NCBI GenBank assembly: GCA_032718565.1
Contig: JAVGVS010000159.1
Location: 122,401 to 186,400, forward strand
Direction of reading: 5' to 3'
Length of the DNA: 64,000 nucleotides
Source: Distichodus sexfasciatus
Taxonomy: Eukaryota; Chordata; Actinopteri; Characiformes; Distichodontidae
Shown: one piece after another, positions 1 to 12,700 of the stretch
Layout of the letters: each line of letters begins with the position of its first letter
Position numbering within the stretch: position 1 is the stretch's first letter
Notes under the pieces: generated by a model
Database searches by the model: none
The model's input: the letters and a program-made list of their open reading frames with translations, nothing else
What the model was told of the DNA's origin: nothing
Made by a program: the position numbers and the translations under genes

Positions 1-326
1 GGGACGTTTTGACGGAAACGGAGCGTTTTAGCGAGTAATGGCGCTTACAAACAGCGTGCGTGTTTACATGGCAAAAAATGTCATTTATGCGTTTTTATGC
101 ATTTACTTCTGTTTTTGTGCACGGAATAAATCACAAATACGTTCACATACAGAGGGATCTATTCTCGCCTTCATCGCGCCACTGAAAATATTGTGCGTCA
201 TTAATAAGCGTCCGTGTGCTGTAGCCATTTAAATGACTTAAACGAAGCTTAGATTCTAGAAAAATTGCCTCGACCATTTTTTGTAATCGAATTATTCGAG
301 TTATTCGAATAATCATTTCAGCTCTA
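1..326 (-). mobile_element. non-autonomous hAT-like element, window-edge copy
   Basis: This is the same repeat as the full-length element at 35599-36399, in the opposite orientation and cut by the window edge. Its end at 321-326 reads GCTCTA after TTTCA, which is the reverse complement of the TAGAGCTGAAA start of the other copy. The subterminal ATTCGAATAA/TTATTCGAAT runs and the block around 150-175 (CAGAGGGATCTATTCTCGCC) also match. It has no coding capacity. It lies just 3' of gna14 coding exon 2 in the gene's own orientation, so it is intronic. Confidence 0.7.
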
Positions 327-374
327 ATTGATATACTCAGATATTTGTCGTGTCGGTGCGTGTGTGTGTGTTAC

Positions 375-559
375 CTGGTTGTCAGGATTGGAGAAGGGTA
401 TCTTCAGCATCTCCATGGCCCTGATCATGGACTGCATGGCGGTGATGATGTTCTGGTACACCAGCTTTATGAAGCTTTTCCTGTCGTCTTCGGTGTAGCC
501 AGAGCCATGAATGATGCGCATCTGTTTGATGAAAGTGCTCTTCCCGCTCTCCCCCGTGC
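375..559 (-). CDS. gna14: gna14 coding exon 2 (P-loop exon)
   Basis: The exon is 185 nt, the usual length for exon 2 of Gq-class genes. It starts after TTTCAG (561-560 on the minus strand) and ends at CAG before GTAACA. It encodes the G1 phosphate-binding loop GTGESGKST and the start of the helical domain, ending in PFSNPDNQ. Plus-strand reading frames over this segment are shadows. Confidence 0.9.
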
Positions 560-932
560 CTGAAAGAGAGAACATTTTTTAGAGTGTGCAACACAGCACA
601 ATACTGTCAAAAATACAGTAGTAGGGCGGCACGGTGGAGCAGTGGTTAGCGCCGCTTCCTCACAATGAAAAGCTCCTGGGTTCGAGCCTTTCTGTGTGGA
701 GTTTGCATGCTCTCTCCGCGTTCGCATGGGTTTCCTTCCAGGGTCCCAAACTATAGGTTAATTGGTGACTCTAAATTGGCCCCGTAAGATGTGAATGAGG
801 ATTTGTATTAAAAATACGTTTATGACGGTATTTGATATTTACAGGTCTCTACTGCTAGTATTATACTGTAAATTGACAGTGAAGTTTTTACAGTGTAACT
901 TAGACAAAAAATCCCAAAACCAGTTTCCACAG

Positions 933-963
<31 letters not shown>

Positions 964-3900
964 CCCGGCGTGTTCCCCTGTCTTTCACCCCGATTGTCCG
1001 AACATTTTTGCTGCTTGTCTCTGCCAGGTTTCCCTACAGGACATGTGAAAGTGCGCGGCTGGTATCTCGGCCCGTCCTCCTGTGTATATAATTTCCCCTG
1101 GAGAAGAACAAACAATGGCTGTGAAGAGCTCTGGCCGGCGCAGCGACGAGGCTGAGATGATTACGTTAAACTGAGTGAACTTGCAGTTTGTCAGCTTGCT
1201 TCTGTTTATACGCAGAGAGAGAGGGAGAGAGAGAGAGAGAGGGATTACTGAGCTTCCAGCAGACTAAATATGAGGTTAGTTCAGGATCTAATCTCGTCAG
1301 TTTGATCAGAGGCTAATGTGGTCAGACTCTGGTGTGTTCATGACCAAATCTACACAAAATATCAAGTGATGTGACTAGTGGGAATTGACCTCAAATATCT
1401 CATTTTGATATGTGCAGGTGCAGATCAGGCTCCAGTTTAGTCGGATCAGACTTGTTTAGTTTGATTAGTCTAATCAGAACAGACTAGTGTTGTCAAGCCA
1501 GACTAGAGTCTGATCTGATTAGTTTGATCTGAGAGTCTGATCAAACTAGAGTTACACCAGACCACAACAAAGTCGAATATGACTAGTCTAATCTAAGAGT
1601 CTGACCCAATTAGTCTGACTGGTCTATTCTGAGAGTCTGATCAGACCAAGCTAGAGTCTAGTCTAAGTACTGACTTGACCACACCACAGTCTAATCAGAT
1701 TCGATCAGACTTAACTTGAATTTCATTACCCCAAAGCCTGGTCTGACTAGTCTGATGTAAGAGCCTGATCAGACTAGAGTCTGACGTGAATACACCAGAG
1801 TATAATGTGACTTGTTTGATCTACGAGTCTGATCAGCCTAAAATAGAGTCTAATCTGATTAGTCTGATCTAGGAGTCTGGTTAGACTAGAGTATGACTTG
1901 ACTACACCTGAGTCTAATCTGTCTAATCTGATCAGACTAAACCAGAACCTGACTTGACTACACCAGCTTCTAGTCTGAAGAGTCTGATTTGTGTGATCAG
2001 ACTAGTCTTACTCGACTAGAGTTTAATCTAACTAATCTGATCAAACCAAACTAGAATCTGACTACACCATAGTGTAATCTCTCTAGCCTGATCAAACTAA
2101 GATAGTCTTACACCAAGGTCTAATCCGACTAGTTTGATCAGACTAAACTAGAATCTGAACCGACTGCAGTATGATTTGATAATCCGACTTGACCACACTA
2201 GAGTCTTATACTACTAGTCTGATATGAGTGTATGGTCAGACTACGCAAGAATCTGACTCTAGTTTAGTCTGATCACAATAGTGTAATCAAACCAGACTAT
2301 TTATCCAGATTCTACTATAATCAGATCAGTCACTAGTCTGTTCAGAGCAATGTAATCAAGTCTAGAGCAATAAAATCAGACTGCGGATCAAACTCTGCCA
2401 TAATCAGATTTTACTGTGTTTGGTCTTTACCTACATTTTTTCTAAAATTTGTGAAATGTTGACCTCAAAGTAGATGTTTTAATGCGTGAACAATATTAAC
2501 TTAAAAGAAATATTCCATTATTTATTTGAGGAAATCAGATCAGTATTTCACCGTAAACGTAGAGGAGTCAGAAATCAGACTGCAGAAGATTTCATTTAAA
2601 AATTCTCTATCCTCAAGGTCGTCCATGTTTGGTGTACAGATTAGGGCACATCTGTTGATGCTGAGTTTATGTTAGCCGTTCATCACCTGACCACAAAAAC
2701 ATTCTCGACTGGATATTTATAGGCTTGTTGACCGCTCTCAACCTAGCAGTGATACTGGTGTGTATAAAAGTCGTAGCAGCACGACACACTCCAATGTTAA
2801 TGTCACTGCAGAGTTGCAAATGAGGCACAGCCTAAATAATAGCAGCTCAACTGAGATCCTGTGGTCAGAAACTGACCAGGGCTGAACAGAGACAAATGGC
2901 AACAGAATTCTCCTGAATAAATTTCTAGTACAGAGTAGCTGTTGTTAACCAAGTAGCTTGGACACAATCTGCCCTCTCAGTGCATATTAAAAATGAGAGC
3001 ATTGTGAAAGCAGTCTTTGTTTTTGTATAACTCCAGATATGCTTTGTTCACGTATTGTCCACATTAATTGACTATTAACAAACATATTGTTAACAAACAT
3101 AAGTTGGATGTTCCACTACTGTGAATCATTTTTGATTCCTCGTAAGTCATATTTCAGTCATTTGAATTTCTAATTTTCATGAACTATCAGCCATCATCCT
3201 CAAACAAACAAACAAAAAAGGCTTGAAAGATTTCACTCTGTGTCAAGGGAAATAGCGTAAATAAATGCACTTTTAAAATTAAATAAAATAAAAAATTTAG
3301 AAAATTAGATATTCAATTTTTTAGAAAGTGAAATAGCATATATTAAGACTTTTTAAATGAAATTACAACATTTAAACATAAAAAATGACATGTTCTAATG
3401 TTTTGAGATCCAGACAAATTTACGGATTTTTTGTGTCTGTAATTTTTGTTTTTTACGTTATGATTTTCAGTATTATTTTGAATCTCGGGCCTCCTTGGTT
3501 GATGATATAACTTGACAAATTGATTTTCAACCATTTTCTTCATTGAGATCTTAAGTGTGACTTAAGTTTAAAATGACCTCAGGACAGCCTTACATAAAGC
3601 TTACAGGAACACTACAGCAAACGATGACAGATCTGCATAGATCCAATCAGTTTAGCCGGTAGGGCAGGAAGCGCAGAGCAGTTTTTCTTCACGCCTTGTT
3701 TAAAGAGAAGCACTGGCTGGACATCTATCACTGTGCTGGCAGACACCACTCCAGTCTCCTTACTCCCGTTGCTGCAAACATCATGCCAAAGCCGAGAGCA
3801 AAGCGGGCGGCTGCTGCTGCGACCGCAGAACGTCACTCACTACTGAGAGTGGCCTCTGAAAGAGTCAAGTTTTCTGGCGTATAAATGAAGGGAACTCGAG

Positions 3901-6900
3901 GAAATTGCTCCGTCAACTTGCGGTTGATTTGCATGGTGTCAAGCTACAGAATTGTCAGCAACACTACACACAATACATCTCTGTTTTCAAAAGGCCATGT
4001 AGCGAAAAATAAACGAGAGTCGGCTTGTGGCTTACTTGGGATAAAGATGTATGACGGTGTAGGGCTGGACAATTAATCAAAACCGACATTCAGAAGCTCT
4101 GATCAATGTAATCTTGCCCATATCAGTTATTTCTGAAATTCTGGCAATAGTTCTTTTTAAAATGTTTTTAATATTTTCTCCGGTGTGCGCTCATGTGTTG
4201 TCCCTTTAGAAAACATCCTAGCTTGAAATGTTCAGCATATTTACAGGATAAACCAGTCTGTGAACTATGAGGGCAAAAAACGAACAAAAATCTAAGTGGC
4301 GACTGATTATCTGCCGGGCCAATTATCAGGGGCCGATATTAGGCATTTTGCTGATTATCAGTATCGGGGTCTTATATTGATCCTCACCGATATTACGTCA
4401 TTACGTAAAGGTGCACTACTGCGGCTCCACTCTCTTCTCTTTGACCAATATCAGTTGGCCTCTACAAAAATCCCAAACAAAAACAACTGCAGATGAATCG
4501 TAAAATGTTTCATTAATCGTGATACAGATTCGAGGTCATATGGCCCAGCCGTAGACGTGTGGACAGTTTAGGGATTAAAAAAACGCAGACGCGTATCATG
4601 TCATTTAGCCAATAAACCGAACCCGACTGTTGTCCTTCAACCACACGTATTTACATATAAAACCTGAATGCTGTTCTCTCTCTTTTTTCTTCCTCATGAA
4701 AATGAGCTCCAGTAAAAGTATGTTAAAATATTATTCAGTGTTATATATTAACCTTAACATTTTGTGTATTACAAAGCATTCCATTGTTTGTATCCTTAGG
4801 AAGAATTGTTCAATCCAAAAGTAAAAAGAAAAATAAGGATAATATTTTTTTGATTTAAGTTTAATTTATGTACTTTACAAAGTAACAATAAAAACAAGCA
4901 GACTAATAAGAAACACACAACGTATACAGTAGCGCTGCACAAAAGTCTCCAGCCCTCATGTCTTTATATTTTGCTAGGAAAATGAGACAATAGGCACAGC
5001 GATTTATTGCAGCACGTGTAAACATACATGTAAATAGTTTTCCTCAAGACTACACATAAAACACTGACTTTTTGGAAGCAAGATATGAAGAAATGAGGGG
5101 TGGATCGAGACGTCTGTAAAAGAACAGGACGGGACACACACAAAATGATAAGACCAAGGGAAAAGGTGTGACTCAAAATGAGTTGAATTCTGAGAATGAA
5201 AAGTTTCCCTGTGGTCTTTGGGAAGCGAGTTCCATTTTGATACTTGCATCTTTGGCAACCATTGAATTTATTGTAAATCTTCTCCGGTTTTACCAAGAAT
5301 CATTGTGAGTCTAAAAGTGTCTCTCAGTGCTACCACCCAACAGCATGGACACTAACCATCTCCAAATTATTGCCATATTTAGGTCATGTTCCATGTTAAT
5401 ATTTCACCCAGTCTAAATAAGGCCACCTGTGAATTCCAAATCGGAAATCCCATGATTCGTTTCAGAGTCATAATTACTCCAAAGTGGTAAAGGAAAAGTG
5501 TAATATCTCTAAGGCAGGTCGTAAAGGCCGATGTTATTTGTTAAACAAATTGCGCGAGTGTGTATAAGTGTGTAGGCATGTGTTTGGGGCTATGTATGAA
5601 CCTGTGTACATTTACAGTATGCAAGCAATGATATTATTTTAACTAGCAAACTTTCCAACTAACAAAGCAACAGGGAATACATAAAACGAGTTTCACAGCC
5701 CTCCAACCCAATCCCTTTTAGAACACGTGCGACCTTTTAACCCTACAAAGACACTTCGTCCCGTTTCTAGTCCCCGAAGAAGGATTTCGTCTCGCCGGCT
5801 CTTACGCAACGCAACACAAATGGCTGTCATTTGAAATTGAAATCTCCTTAGGTGGACTTCATCTTTGCGCTCCGTTTCTTTGCATGAATTAGCATCCTGT
5901 AAATTTCCGAAGGGCCTCTGGGACGCTTCGGACAAATGAAAATCGCCAGATTTGAATGAGTTTGTCCTAACAGCCAGGTCGCCTTGGAAGTTTTCACACG
6001 AAACACGCTGCAAGTTCAAGTTCTGGGTAACATGCGTGATGTAAGCAGTTTGTGGAAGGGTGACTGATGACGCTCGTGTCTGACAAGAAATGAAAGACAA
6101 CGGAGACTAGAGAGAGGCAAAGAGATATACAAGATAAAAGACATGGACCAAATGGACAAAACAGGGCAGGACAGACTGAGAGAGACCGACGGACAGAAAA
6201 GTAAATAGATGAAGGGCTACAATCAGTAAGTGTGAGACACACAGGCCACACCCAGGGTTACACTCAGAGAGACAGCGGGTTACACAGAGAGAGAGAGGGA
6301 CAGAGAGCTACACAAAGGATTACACTCAGTGAGAGAGGGACAGAGAGAGCTACGCACAGGTTTACACTCAGTGAGAGAAGGACAGAGAGCTTCACACAGG
6401 GTTACACTCAGTGAGAGAGGGACAGAGAACTACATTTAGGGTTACACAGTAAGAGAAAGACAAAAGGCTGCACACAGTGAAAGACAAACGGAGGGTTGCA
6501 CACCTTGCAAATTCTCACCAAAAACACTGTAGATACCTATGACCAAAGTGAGACTAAAGACACTAATTTGGCATCCCAGACACAAGCAAATTTTGTAGAG
6601 CATCCACAATGGGAAGTCCCTAATCAAACTGATCTAAGCCTGCCACAGTGACCCGGTCTGACCAGCGCCGCGTTTGGAACTTTAGATTTAGGTAGATTGG
6701 AGCTTTATCTGGTTTCCTGTTTGAGGAGCGAGTATTTCCTGTTTAAATGAAGGACTTGTTTTATGTCTGGACTGTGAAAGCGTAATTTTGCTGTTTTAGC
6801 ATCTAACAGCCTCTTGTATATCATTAGCTTCCATGTTTGCATCGTCACATTCTCAAAAAGGTTCGGTTTTCTTTCTGTGGATGTCTACTAAGCAGTGTGT

Positions 6901-9190
6901 ACAACTAAAATGAGATGTATTGAAGATTTCCCTGTCAGACAAGTTGGGATATAATTGCAAACTTATAGAAATGAACTCAACAGTCCATAAAAAGTTATAA
7001 TGTAGTATGTTTTTTTTTCATTCCAGTGTTATTTCGGGAGAAATGGCTGTATTTAACGCAAGAACACAACATCCTTTATGCAAAACTGTGTAGGAAACAT
7101 TATGCTGATTTACTGCTCCAAAAAAGGCAGATGCATGCAGAGCTAGAGGCAACTTGTATAATATTTACAATTTCTTTAAATATTGTTTCTTTGGTTCAAA
7201 CTACAGAAAATAACTACATGCGCTACAAAGCATTACAAACTTACTGTAGTATAAAGTTCATTGTAGTGCCAAACTTACTATTACTATACTGCCTGGCTGT
7301 TAATACCATGCAATTGTGTCAAGTTTGCTTCATGTTGACTTGTTCAAATCAGGTAAAATTGATGCCAATTTTGTCCCTGTAACTGTGGTGCCGTATTATT
7401 TCCAGGCTGGAGGTTTGACCTTCCTGCCGTCCCTGGAGGAGAGTTAACATGGTCAATGGGTGGGATAATGAATCTGCTGGGAGTTCGAACACGGTTATCA
7501 GGCGTACGATTTGCATCGTTGTGAACGCGTTCCATAAATGAGAGCTTGACCCAGGAGTTTGTTTGTGGCGTTGCTTCCCAACGCTGTGATGGTCAGAAAG
7601 ATGTGATGAGCAAAAACCACAAGTAGTGAGTTGTGGCCACCCGTGTTAATCTGTGTTTAGTGGTGAATATGGAACCTCACTGTGTGTGTTGGTGGTCTAG
7701 TGGTTAGGATACTCACCTCCTGACCTCCAAAATTACCATTATTGGGTCTCTGAGCAAGACCCTTAACCCCCAGTTGCTCTCAGAGAAACTGTCCCCGAAA
7801 TCAAGAAAAATGGATGGTGCTCTGGATAACAGCATCTGCTAAATGCTGTAAATGTGAGTGAGAGAGAGGGGCAGGCAGACAGACAGACAGACACATACAT
7901 AGATAGATAGATGAACTAAACAGAAGCAAAACACAGAACAAGAGAAAGAATACTAGACAGTGAGAGGTAATGGCAGAAAGAAAGCGAAAGTGCTATCTAC
8001 AGTGAGACACAGTGAGAGAAACAAAAAAGGCAAGATGATAACAAAGAGAAATTCAGAGAGAGGCAGAGAAACACACATTCATACATTCTTTTTAATTCTT
8101 CATTTTTCTCTAATACCATAGTTTTAAAACTATTTTTGTTCTATATTACTTCAGCACATTGAACAACCGCTGTGTATGATAATGTGTTATATAAATAAAC
8201 TTGCCTTGCCTCATACGCTCATATTCACAGAGAAAGTTGCACAGAAGCATAGATGGATAAAGAGGAAGGGAAAGAGAGAAAGGAGAGAATGATAGATGTT
8301 AGTTGTATGCATGTTTAGGGAGTGTGTATGCTATTGAGGAAAGTTTTGTTTGAAGGTCATTGATGGGGAAGGTTCTGTTTTGCATGCTTTTGCATAGACA
8401 GAGCAGTCATGGTGACAGTGCTGCCAGAATATAGAGTCCACCAAACGGTGCGCTGAGCCACACACGCACCCAAACCTGACGTCACCTTGTCCTGGGTACC
8501 GTCGTGCAGTATTCGTATTTCTATATTTATACATAATATATATGTATATATCATGAAAGTTACCTAGATTAAGGTAGATATTTTCCTGTTGATCTTCACT
8601 CAGTCATGCACAGAACTTTACAAATGAAACTAAACCGTTCTCTCTTGGTTTCAATAATGGATCAGAAAAGGACTCCATCAGGATTTACTCAACTCCATTA
8701 GAATTTAATTAAAAGATCAATGTGGGTCCATGTGTCTTATTTGACACTGGTTCAATATCATTCAATTACCAATTCAATATCAAATGAACATATACTACAA
8801 TTGAATGTATGCTAGATTTAATATATACATTGGGGATGTCGGGTAAATAAATAAAAATAATAATAATTGCTATATTTCTCCTGCAATATTTTATCCAAAG
8901 TTGATCCTTAAATTATACTGGACGCGTCCTGCGATTTGCCTACTGCGCATGCGCATATCGCGACGACGATGCTGCTGACACGATTCATCGCGTAACCCCG
9001 AGTAAAAATATATATTAAATATCTCTCTTTAGCATTTTAAAACCGTGTGGAAGTCAAACGTATCCCTACCCAACAACAGCAGCTTCAGCTCCCTTCGTGA
9101 ATCTTTCTTGTCTCGTCGTAGCTGCTTGTCTATCTCCTGGTTAATTCTCTGACATTCTTTCTCCTCAGCCGACATGCAGCATCCAGCCAT
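375..9190 (-). CDS. gna14: gna14, guanine nucleotide-binding protein alpha-14 (first two coding exons; gene continues off the left edge)
   Basis: Gq-class G-alpha subunits couple seven-helix receptors to phospholipase C-beta at the inner face of the plasma membrane. Coding exons on the minus strand are 9190-9070 (40 codons plus one base) and 559-375 (185 nt). The splice sites are a GTAGGG donor, a TTTCAG acceptor and a GTAACA donor, and the phases join cleanly at Gly41. The N-terminus MAGCCMSAEEKE carries the palmitoylated Cys pair and is the GNA14 form rather than GNAQ or GNA11. The P-loop GTGESGKST is residues 41-49, followed by FIKQMRIIHGSGY and LVYQNIITAMQSMIRAME. The rest of exon 2 is more diverged than the near-invariant Gnaq, which also favours gna14. 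The start is set by MAGCC and by A at -3 with G at +4. Only residues 1-102 are present; the switch regions and C-terminus lie outside the window. Confidence 0.86.
624..800 (+). repeat. tRNA-derived SINE-like repeat, family 1
   Basis: The repeat opens with GGGCGGCACGGTGGAGCAG and continues with GTGGTTAGC (A-box-like), GGGTTCGAGCC (B-box-like), TGTGTGGAGTTTGCATG and GGTTAATTGGTGACTCTAAA. This family is widespread in teleosts. Related copies are at 55300-55585 and 62239-62556. It lies in gna14 intron 1. Confidence 0.75.
931..960. repeat. (CA)n microsatellite
   Basis: About 15 uninterrupted CA units in gna14 intron 1. Many similar tracts occur in this window; only those with structural interest are listed singly. 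Confidence 0.9.
1310..2410. repeat. degenerate tandem array of AGTCTGATCAGACTA-like units
   Basis: About 1.1 kb of recurring TCTGATCAGACTA, GAGTCTGACTTGACTAC, ACCAGAGTCTAATCTGA and CTAGTCTGATC motifs. The core TCTGATCAGA is a perfect palindrome, so the array can pair with itself in many registers. Unit length varies, giving a decayed satellite rather than a clean array. No gene is visible in it. Confidence 0.7.
2620..2900. repeat. old dispersed repeat (teleost type)
   Basis: The phrase AACCTAGCAGTGATACTGGTG followed by TATAAAAGTCGTAGCAGCACGACACACTCCA resembles a common teleost interspersed repeat (consensus roughly CAGCAGTGACACTGAGGTG then AAACTCCAGCAGCGCTGCTGTG). It is diverged and its ends are not visible. 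The rest of 2900-4060 is AT-rich intron with nothing I can name. Confidence 0.4.
4060..4553. mobile_element. short inverted-terminal-repeat element of the GGGCTGG type
   Basis: The left end is TAGGGCTGGACAATTAATC and the right end is CATATGGCCCAGCCGTA, which are approximate inverted repeats. The interior is AT-rich and non-coding. Flanks TGACGGTG and GACGTGTG are only loosely alike, so the target duplication is unproven. It lies in gna14 intron 1. Confidence 0.5.
6235..6480. repeat. GA-rich minisatellite
   Basis: Units of roughly 45-50 bp of the form TTACACTCAGTGAGAGAGGGACAGAGAGCTACACACAGGG recur about five times with variation. The reading frame across it is an artefact of the repeat. Confidence 0.7.
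7690..7858 (+). repeat. tRNA-derived SINE, family 2
   Basis: It begins GGTGGTCTAGTGGTTAGGAT (A-box-like), continues with CTGAGCAAGACCCTTAACCCCC, and ends GCATCTGCTAAATGCTGTAAATG, a 3' tail common to fish SINE/LINE pairs. Minus-strand copies lie at 25652-25776 and around 55786-57010. This copy is in gna14 intron 1. Confidence 0.7.
8150..8216 (+). repeat. LINE-like retroposon 3' tail
   Basis: GTGTTATATAAATAAACTTG followed by CCTTGCCTC matches the 3' end of L2-like fish LINEs (ATAAATAAACTTGCCTTGCC). Only the tail is recognisable. 8217-9069 is AT-rich intron with nothing else I can name. Confidence 0.5.
9070..9190 (-). CDS. gna14: gna14 coding exon 1 (N-terminal helix)
   Basis: The exon encodes the amphipathic N-terminal helix of a G-alpha subunit, which contacts G-beta-gamma and the membrane. 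The peptide begins MAGCCMSAEEKE and ends RRELKLLLL just before the P-loop. The donor GTAGGG follows the first base of Gly41. This exon is short and its frame is easily overlooked, but it fits exon 2 at 559-375 exactly in phase. Confidence 0.88.
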
Positions 9191-9439
9191 CGTTCAGCAG
9201 CTCGCACAAGTCCCACAACTCGTCCCAAAAAGTCCCGAAAAGCAGTGCGAAGACTTTTCTCTGTCCGAACAGATGTCAGCGATGATCAAACTCCGCGTTT
9301 TTCTGAGAGAAAGTGCCTCATATGTGTGCGTTCGTCGTGTGTGAGGTGGAAGTTTCTCGTCGTGACATCGTCCTCGCGCTCAGTCTCTCCTAACGGACAG
9401 GTGACTCGCGCGCTGCTCTACTCTTTTATGAGTCTCCTC

Positions 9440-9460
9440 GCGCTACGGGGCGGGGCTTGT
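9440..9460. promoter_or_regulatory. GC box upstream of gna14 coding exon 1
   Basis: A consensus Sp1-type site, GGGGCGGGGC, sits at 9447-9456, about 260 bp upstream of the gna14 start codon. The surrounding stretch 9300-9460 is locally CpG-rich (CGTCGTGTG, CTCGCGCGCTG, CTCGCGCTACG), unlike the AT-rich flanks. It is a likely core promoter; no transcription start can be fixed from sequence alone. Confidence 0.45.
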
Positions 9461-9620
9461 CTAACTAAAGACACGGTTTCATTAAGAATTTCGTTTGCTA
9501 TGTTTTTTTGCGCCAAACTACTGGAAAAACAGTTTAACACGCTTAAGTAAACATACTGCACTACACTACAGTATTAAACTGCGGTGCGAAGTATATTACA
9601 GTACCAACATTAGCTTTCCG

Positions 9621-9739
9621 AAATGGACTTCTTTTCAAAATTCTTGAAGACGTTTCACTGTTCAGCCGAAAGTTCTGAAGAAACTGAAGAAGCCTGTGAA
9701 TGTGCAACGTCTTCAAGAATTTTGAAAAGAAGTCCATTT
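9621..9739. repeat. perfect 34-bp foldback (inverted repeat)
   Basis: The arm at 9621-9654 (starting AAATGGACTTCTTTTCAAAA) is an exact reverse complement of 9706-9739, separated by a 51-bp loop that contains CTGAAGAAACTGAAGAAG. It resembles the TTCTTGAAGACGTTTCA repeat found dispersed in fish genomes. It lies 430 bp upstream of the gna14 start codon. Confidence 0.8.
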
Positions 9740-12700
9740 GCCTTCAGTGCAAGCTCTCAAGATTACCGTGTCCTGGACGACTAGGAATCTACACAGACGA
9801 AATGTCAATATTTACAGTATATTATTATACAATAAAAGCGCATATCATTTTAGTATTACTATAGTCTTCGCCTGTGCAAACTACAGAACAAAAGCTTAAG
9901 AAAAACAAAAGCTGCAAAATTACAAATGAACTATACAAAATATTAATCTGCACTGTAAATTACTCAAAAGTACCAGACCTTCTATTACTATCACTTATGA
10001 CCACATTTCCAACATTTACTATGTATTACTATATATGTTTACTTTAGATAGTTTATTGTATTGGCAAACTTGCTTTAGTGCCACAAAACAGTACTTCCAA
10101 ATATATTTTTACTATATACACTATTTCGAATATATATATGCTATAACGACTGAAATCTTTTGGTATTACTATAGTTATTCTTTCATTAAAGTACAGAATA
10201 GAATATTACTGCAGATGATGCTGTAATGTAATTATTTTCTCTAGTTTAAACAAAACCACACTTGCCAAACTGACTTAAGGCAACTGTATCCATTAAGAAC
10301 AATACATACCATTATGGGTTTTATTATAAAACAATGGGGAGAAATATCAAAGAATTGCAATATAAACCACTTGAAAAAACAAAACAAAAAAAAAACAAAT
10401 AATTGACCCATGAACTTTATAAATTCCTTGCTTGTGTGTCATTTAGGACAATTTTACATATTACTCGACTTGCTTTATATACATTGTGAGTAAATATAAA
10501 GCACAATTAACATTTATTGAAATTAATAATGTGGGTGGAGAAGAGTAATGGGTAGATTAGCCTGATTTTCAGAAGGAATACAGTGATGTGTCCATGCAAC
10601 AAAAAAAGCGTCATCGAAAGAGTTCGTGTGCTACATGTTTTTAATTTTTCATGCCGTGGCAGTAAAATCTGCTGTGTTCATGAGTCTGTTTATCGGCGGT
10701 GCTTTTCCCATGATTTCTGAGTATAAATATTGCAGTTCCGCCTAAACAGTCGATGAGACCGCGCTTCTGTTTTAATGCAGTTTTTAAGTGAGGTATTTAA
10801 TGCTAAATATAACTTCTGAACGCTCAAAACATGGAAAACATGGGGTAAGAACAAATAAGCGATGTACACTCACATTTCCCACCTTATTGGATGCATTCAA
10901 AACAGCAAGGCACGGATTTGCAACTGCTTTCCAAGGGAAAATGCTTTAATTTCCATGTTACAAAATCAGGGCGATTTTAAGAGATCTCATGGGGAGACTC
11001 CAGATTTAGATTGTGTAAATACATCTGAATCCACTAAGTAAACCGAGAGGCAAATGTACTGCCCCATCCATGTGAGATCAGTAAAAGATGTTATGCTTAT
11101 ACATATGTCAGGTATTGCAACCATGAGCTTATACTGATATTACTTAAATGAGGTTTATAGGAAAATGTAAATGTGTGAATCACTTGAACAGGGCATGGAG
11201 TGTAAATTACAAGGTGCCTGTTACAAAGTCTGTGTAATGTAAGATTAAAATACAGGGAGACTAGGTTAGAAAAGAGTAGATTGTGCAGATAGCAGCTAAT
11301 ATGACTGTGTTTTAAAATCACAGAGAGTGCATTAATAAAAGTGCAATAAATAAAAAGAGCAATAAATTGTAGCGCCCCCTTTTGGTGACCATGTCATTTT
11401 GCTGTGTGGTCAAAGGACCTTCCCACACCAGGAGTCTGAGGGTTTCTACAAAACTTATACAGTGCAGACTGTACTACATAAAACGTATGGTAGTGTATAG
11501 TCTTTGTAATAGGCCATGACAACCAAAGTCTATGATGTTTTTAGGCCAGGACTGGATATTTAAGAAGCCTGGGATAAGGGAAAAATTACAGTAATTCCCT
11601 GATAAGAACAGAATCAACAAATGCAGAAGAGAGTTCTTACAGACGTTTCTGAGTATGTGAAAGTTTGAACAACATAACACAAGTTTATTGGGTGTCTTTT
11701 AATTCTACATGGATATAATGTGAGTGATAATTTTCACAATAATATGATTAATGGAAAATTAAGCAATTAGTAAAAAGATTAAAATTTAATAAAGAAATGG
11801 ATGTTTCAAGACTTGGCATGGTGCTGAATTAAAATTTCATAAAATATTTGTTATTTTAAAGCAACAATACATAAATATTATTTAAGGTTATTTATCATTA
11901 TGAAATGTTTTACAGCAATAGTAATAAGAATAATAAGAAGTTTTCGACCTCAAATTTTAGCAGTAACCCAAATACTTCCAACTCTCAAATGCTGTTTCCC
12001 CCAGCCAACAACCAATCAAGCTCTTCCATCTGCCCTAATTGCCTTGTTGGTGCTCCTCAGCCAGTAAGGAGCAGCCAGTAGGGGGAGTTTAAACAGGATT
12101 GGCTAGTTTGAAAAATCCTCTCTCACTAAGCTGATATGTTTGGAAGAAGCTTGGCTTTCAGGAGGAACAATAGCGCTGGTGCTTTCTTCTAACAAGGCCT
12201 TTTGGAGTTACCTGTGCAGTTTGTTGAAGGTTCTGTCTGTTTAATTTGTGTTGCCTTGTGGGTTCAAATTATTGCCATTTGGATGGTAATGCAAACAGAA
12301 AACTAGGCTGGGAGGCGGGTCAATACTTTGGCAAGACAGTGTTAAAGTAGAATATAGCTTTGACAATACAGTAAAATATAAACTTTAAGATAACTTACTT
12401 GAATATAAACTTTAAGACCGTAAAGTTTAAAGTAAAATATAACTTCAAGGTAATACCTAAAACTATGTCCTGTTTTCGTAGTTGGATTAGTTAGTGTGGG
12501 TAAGTCTAGGCAGTCAGGGCGATTTTATTGGAATTGGTACTCTGGATAGTGCTCCCTACTGGAGCAGGTGTCAACACCTTTAATAGCAGTAAGCAGCTCA
12601 GTTTGATCAACTCTACTTCATATGAGCCACTAATGCTTTATTGTACATTTGCTACTGTGTGTGAAAGAGAATTTCAAATTTGTCCCACACTGTTCAGGAG

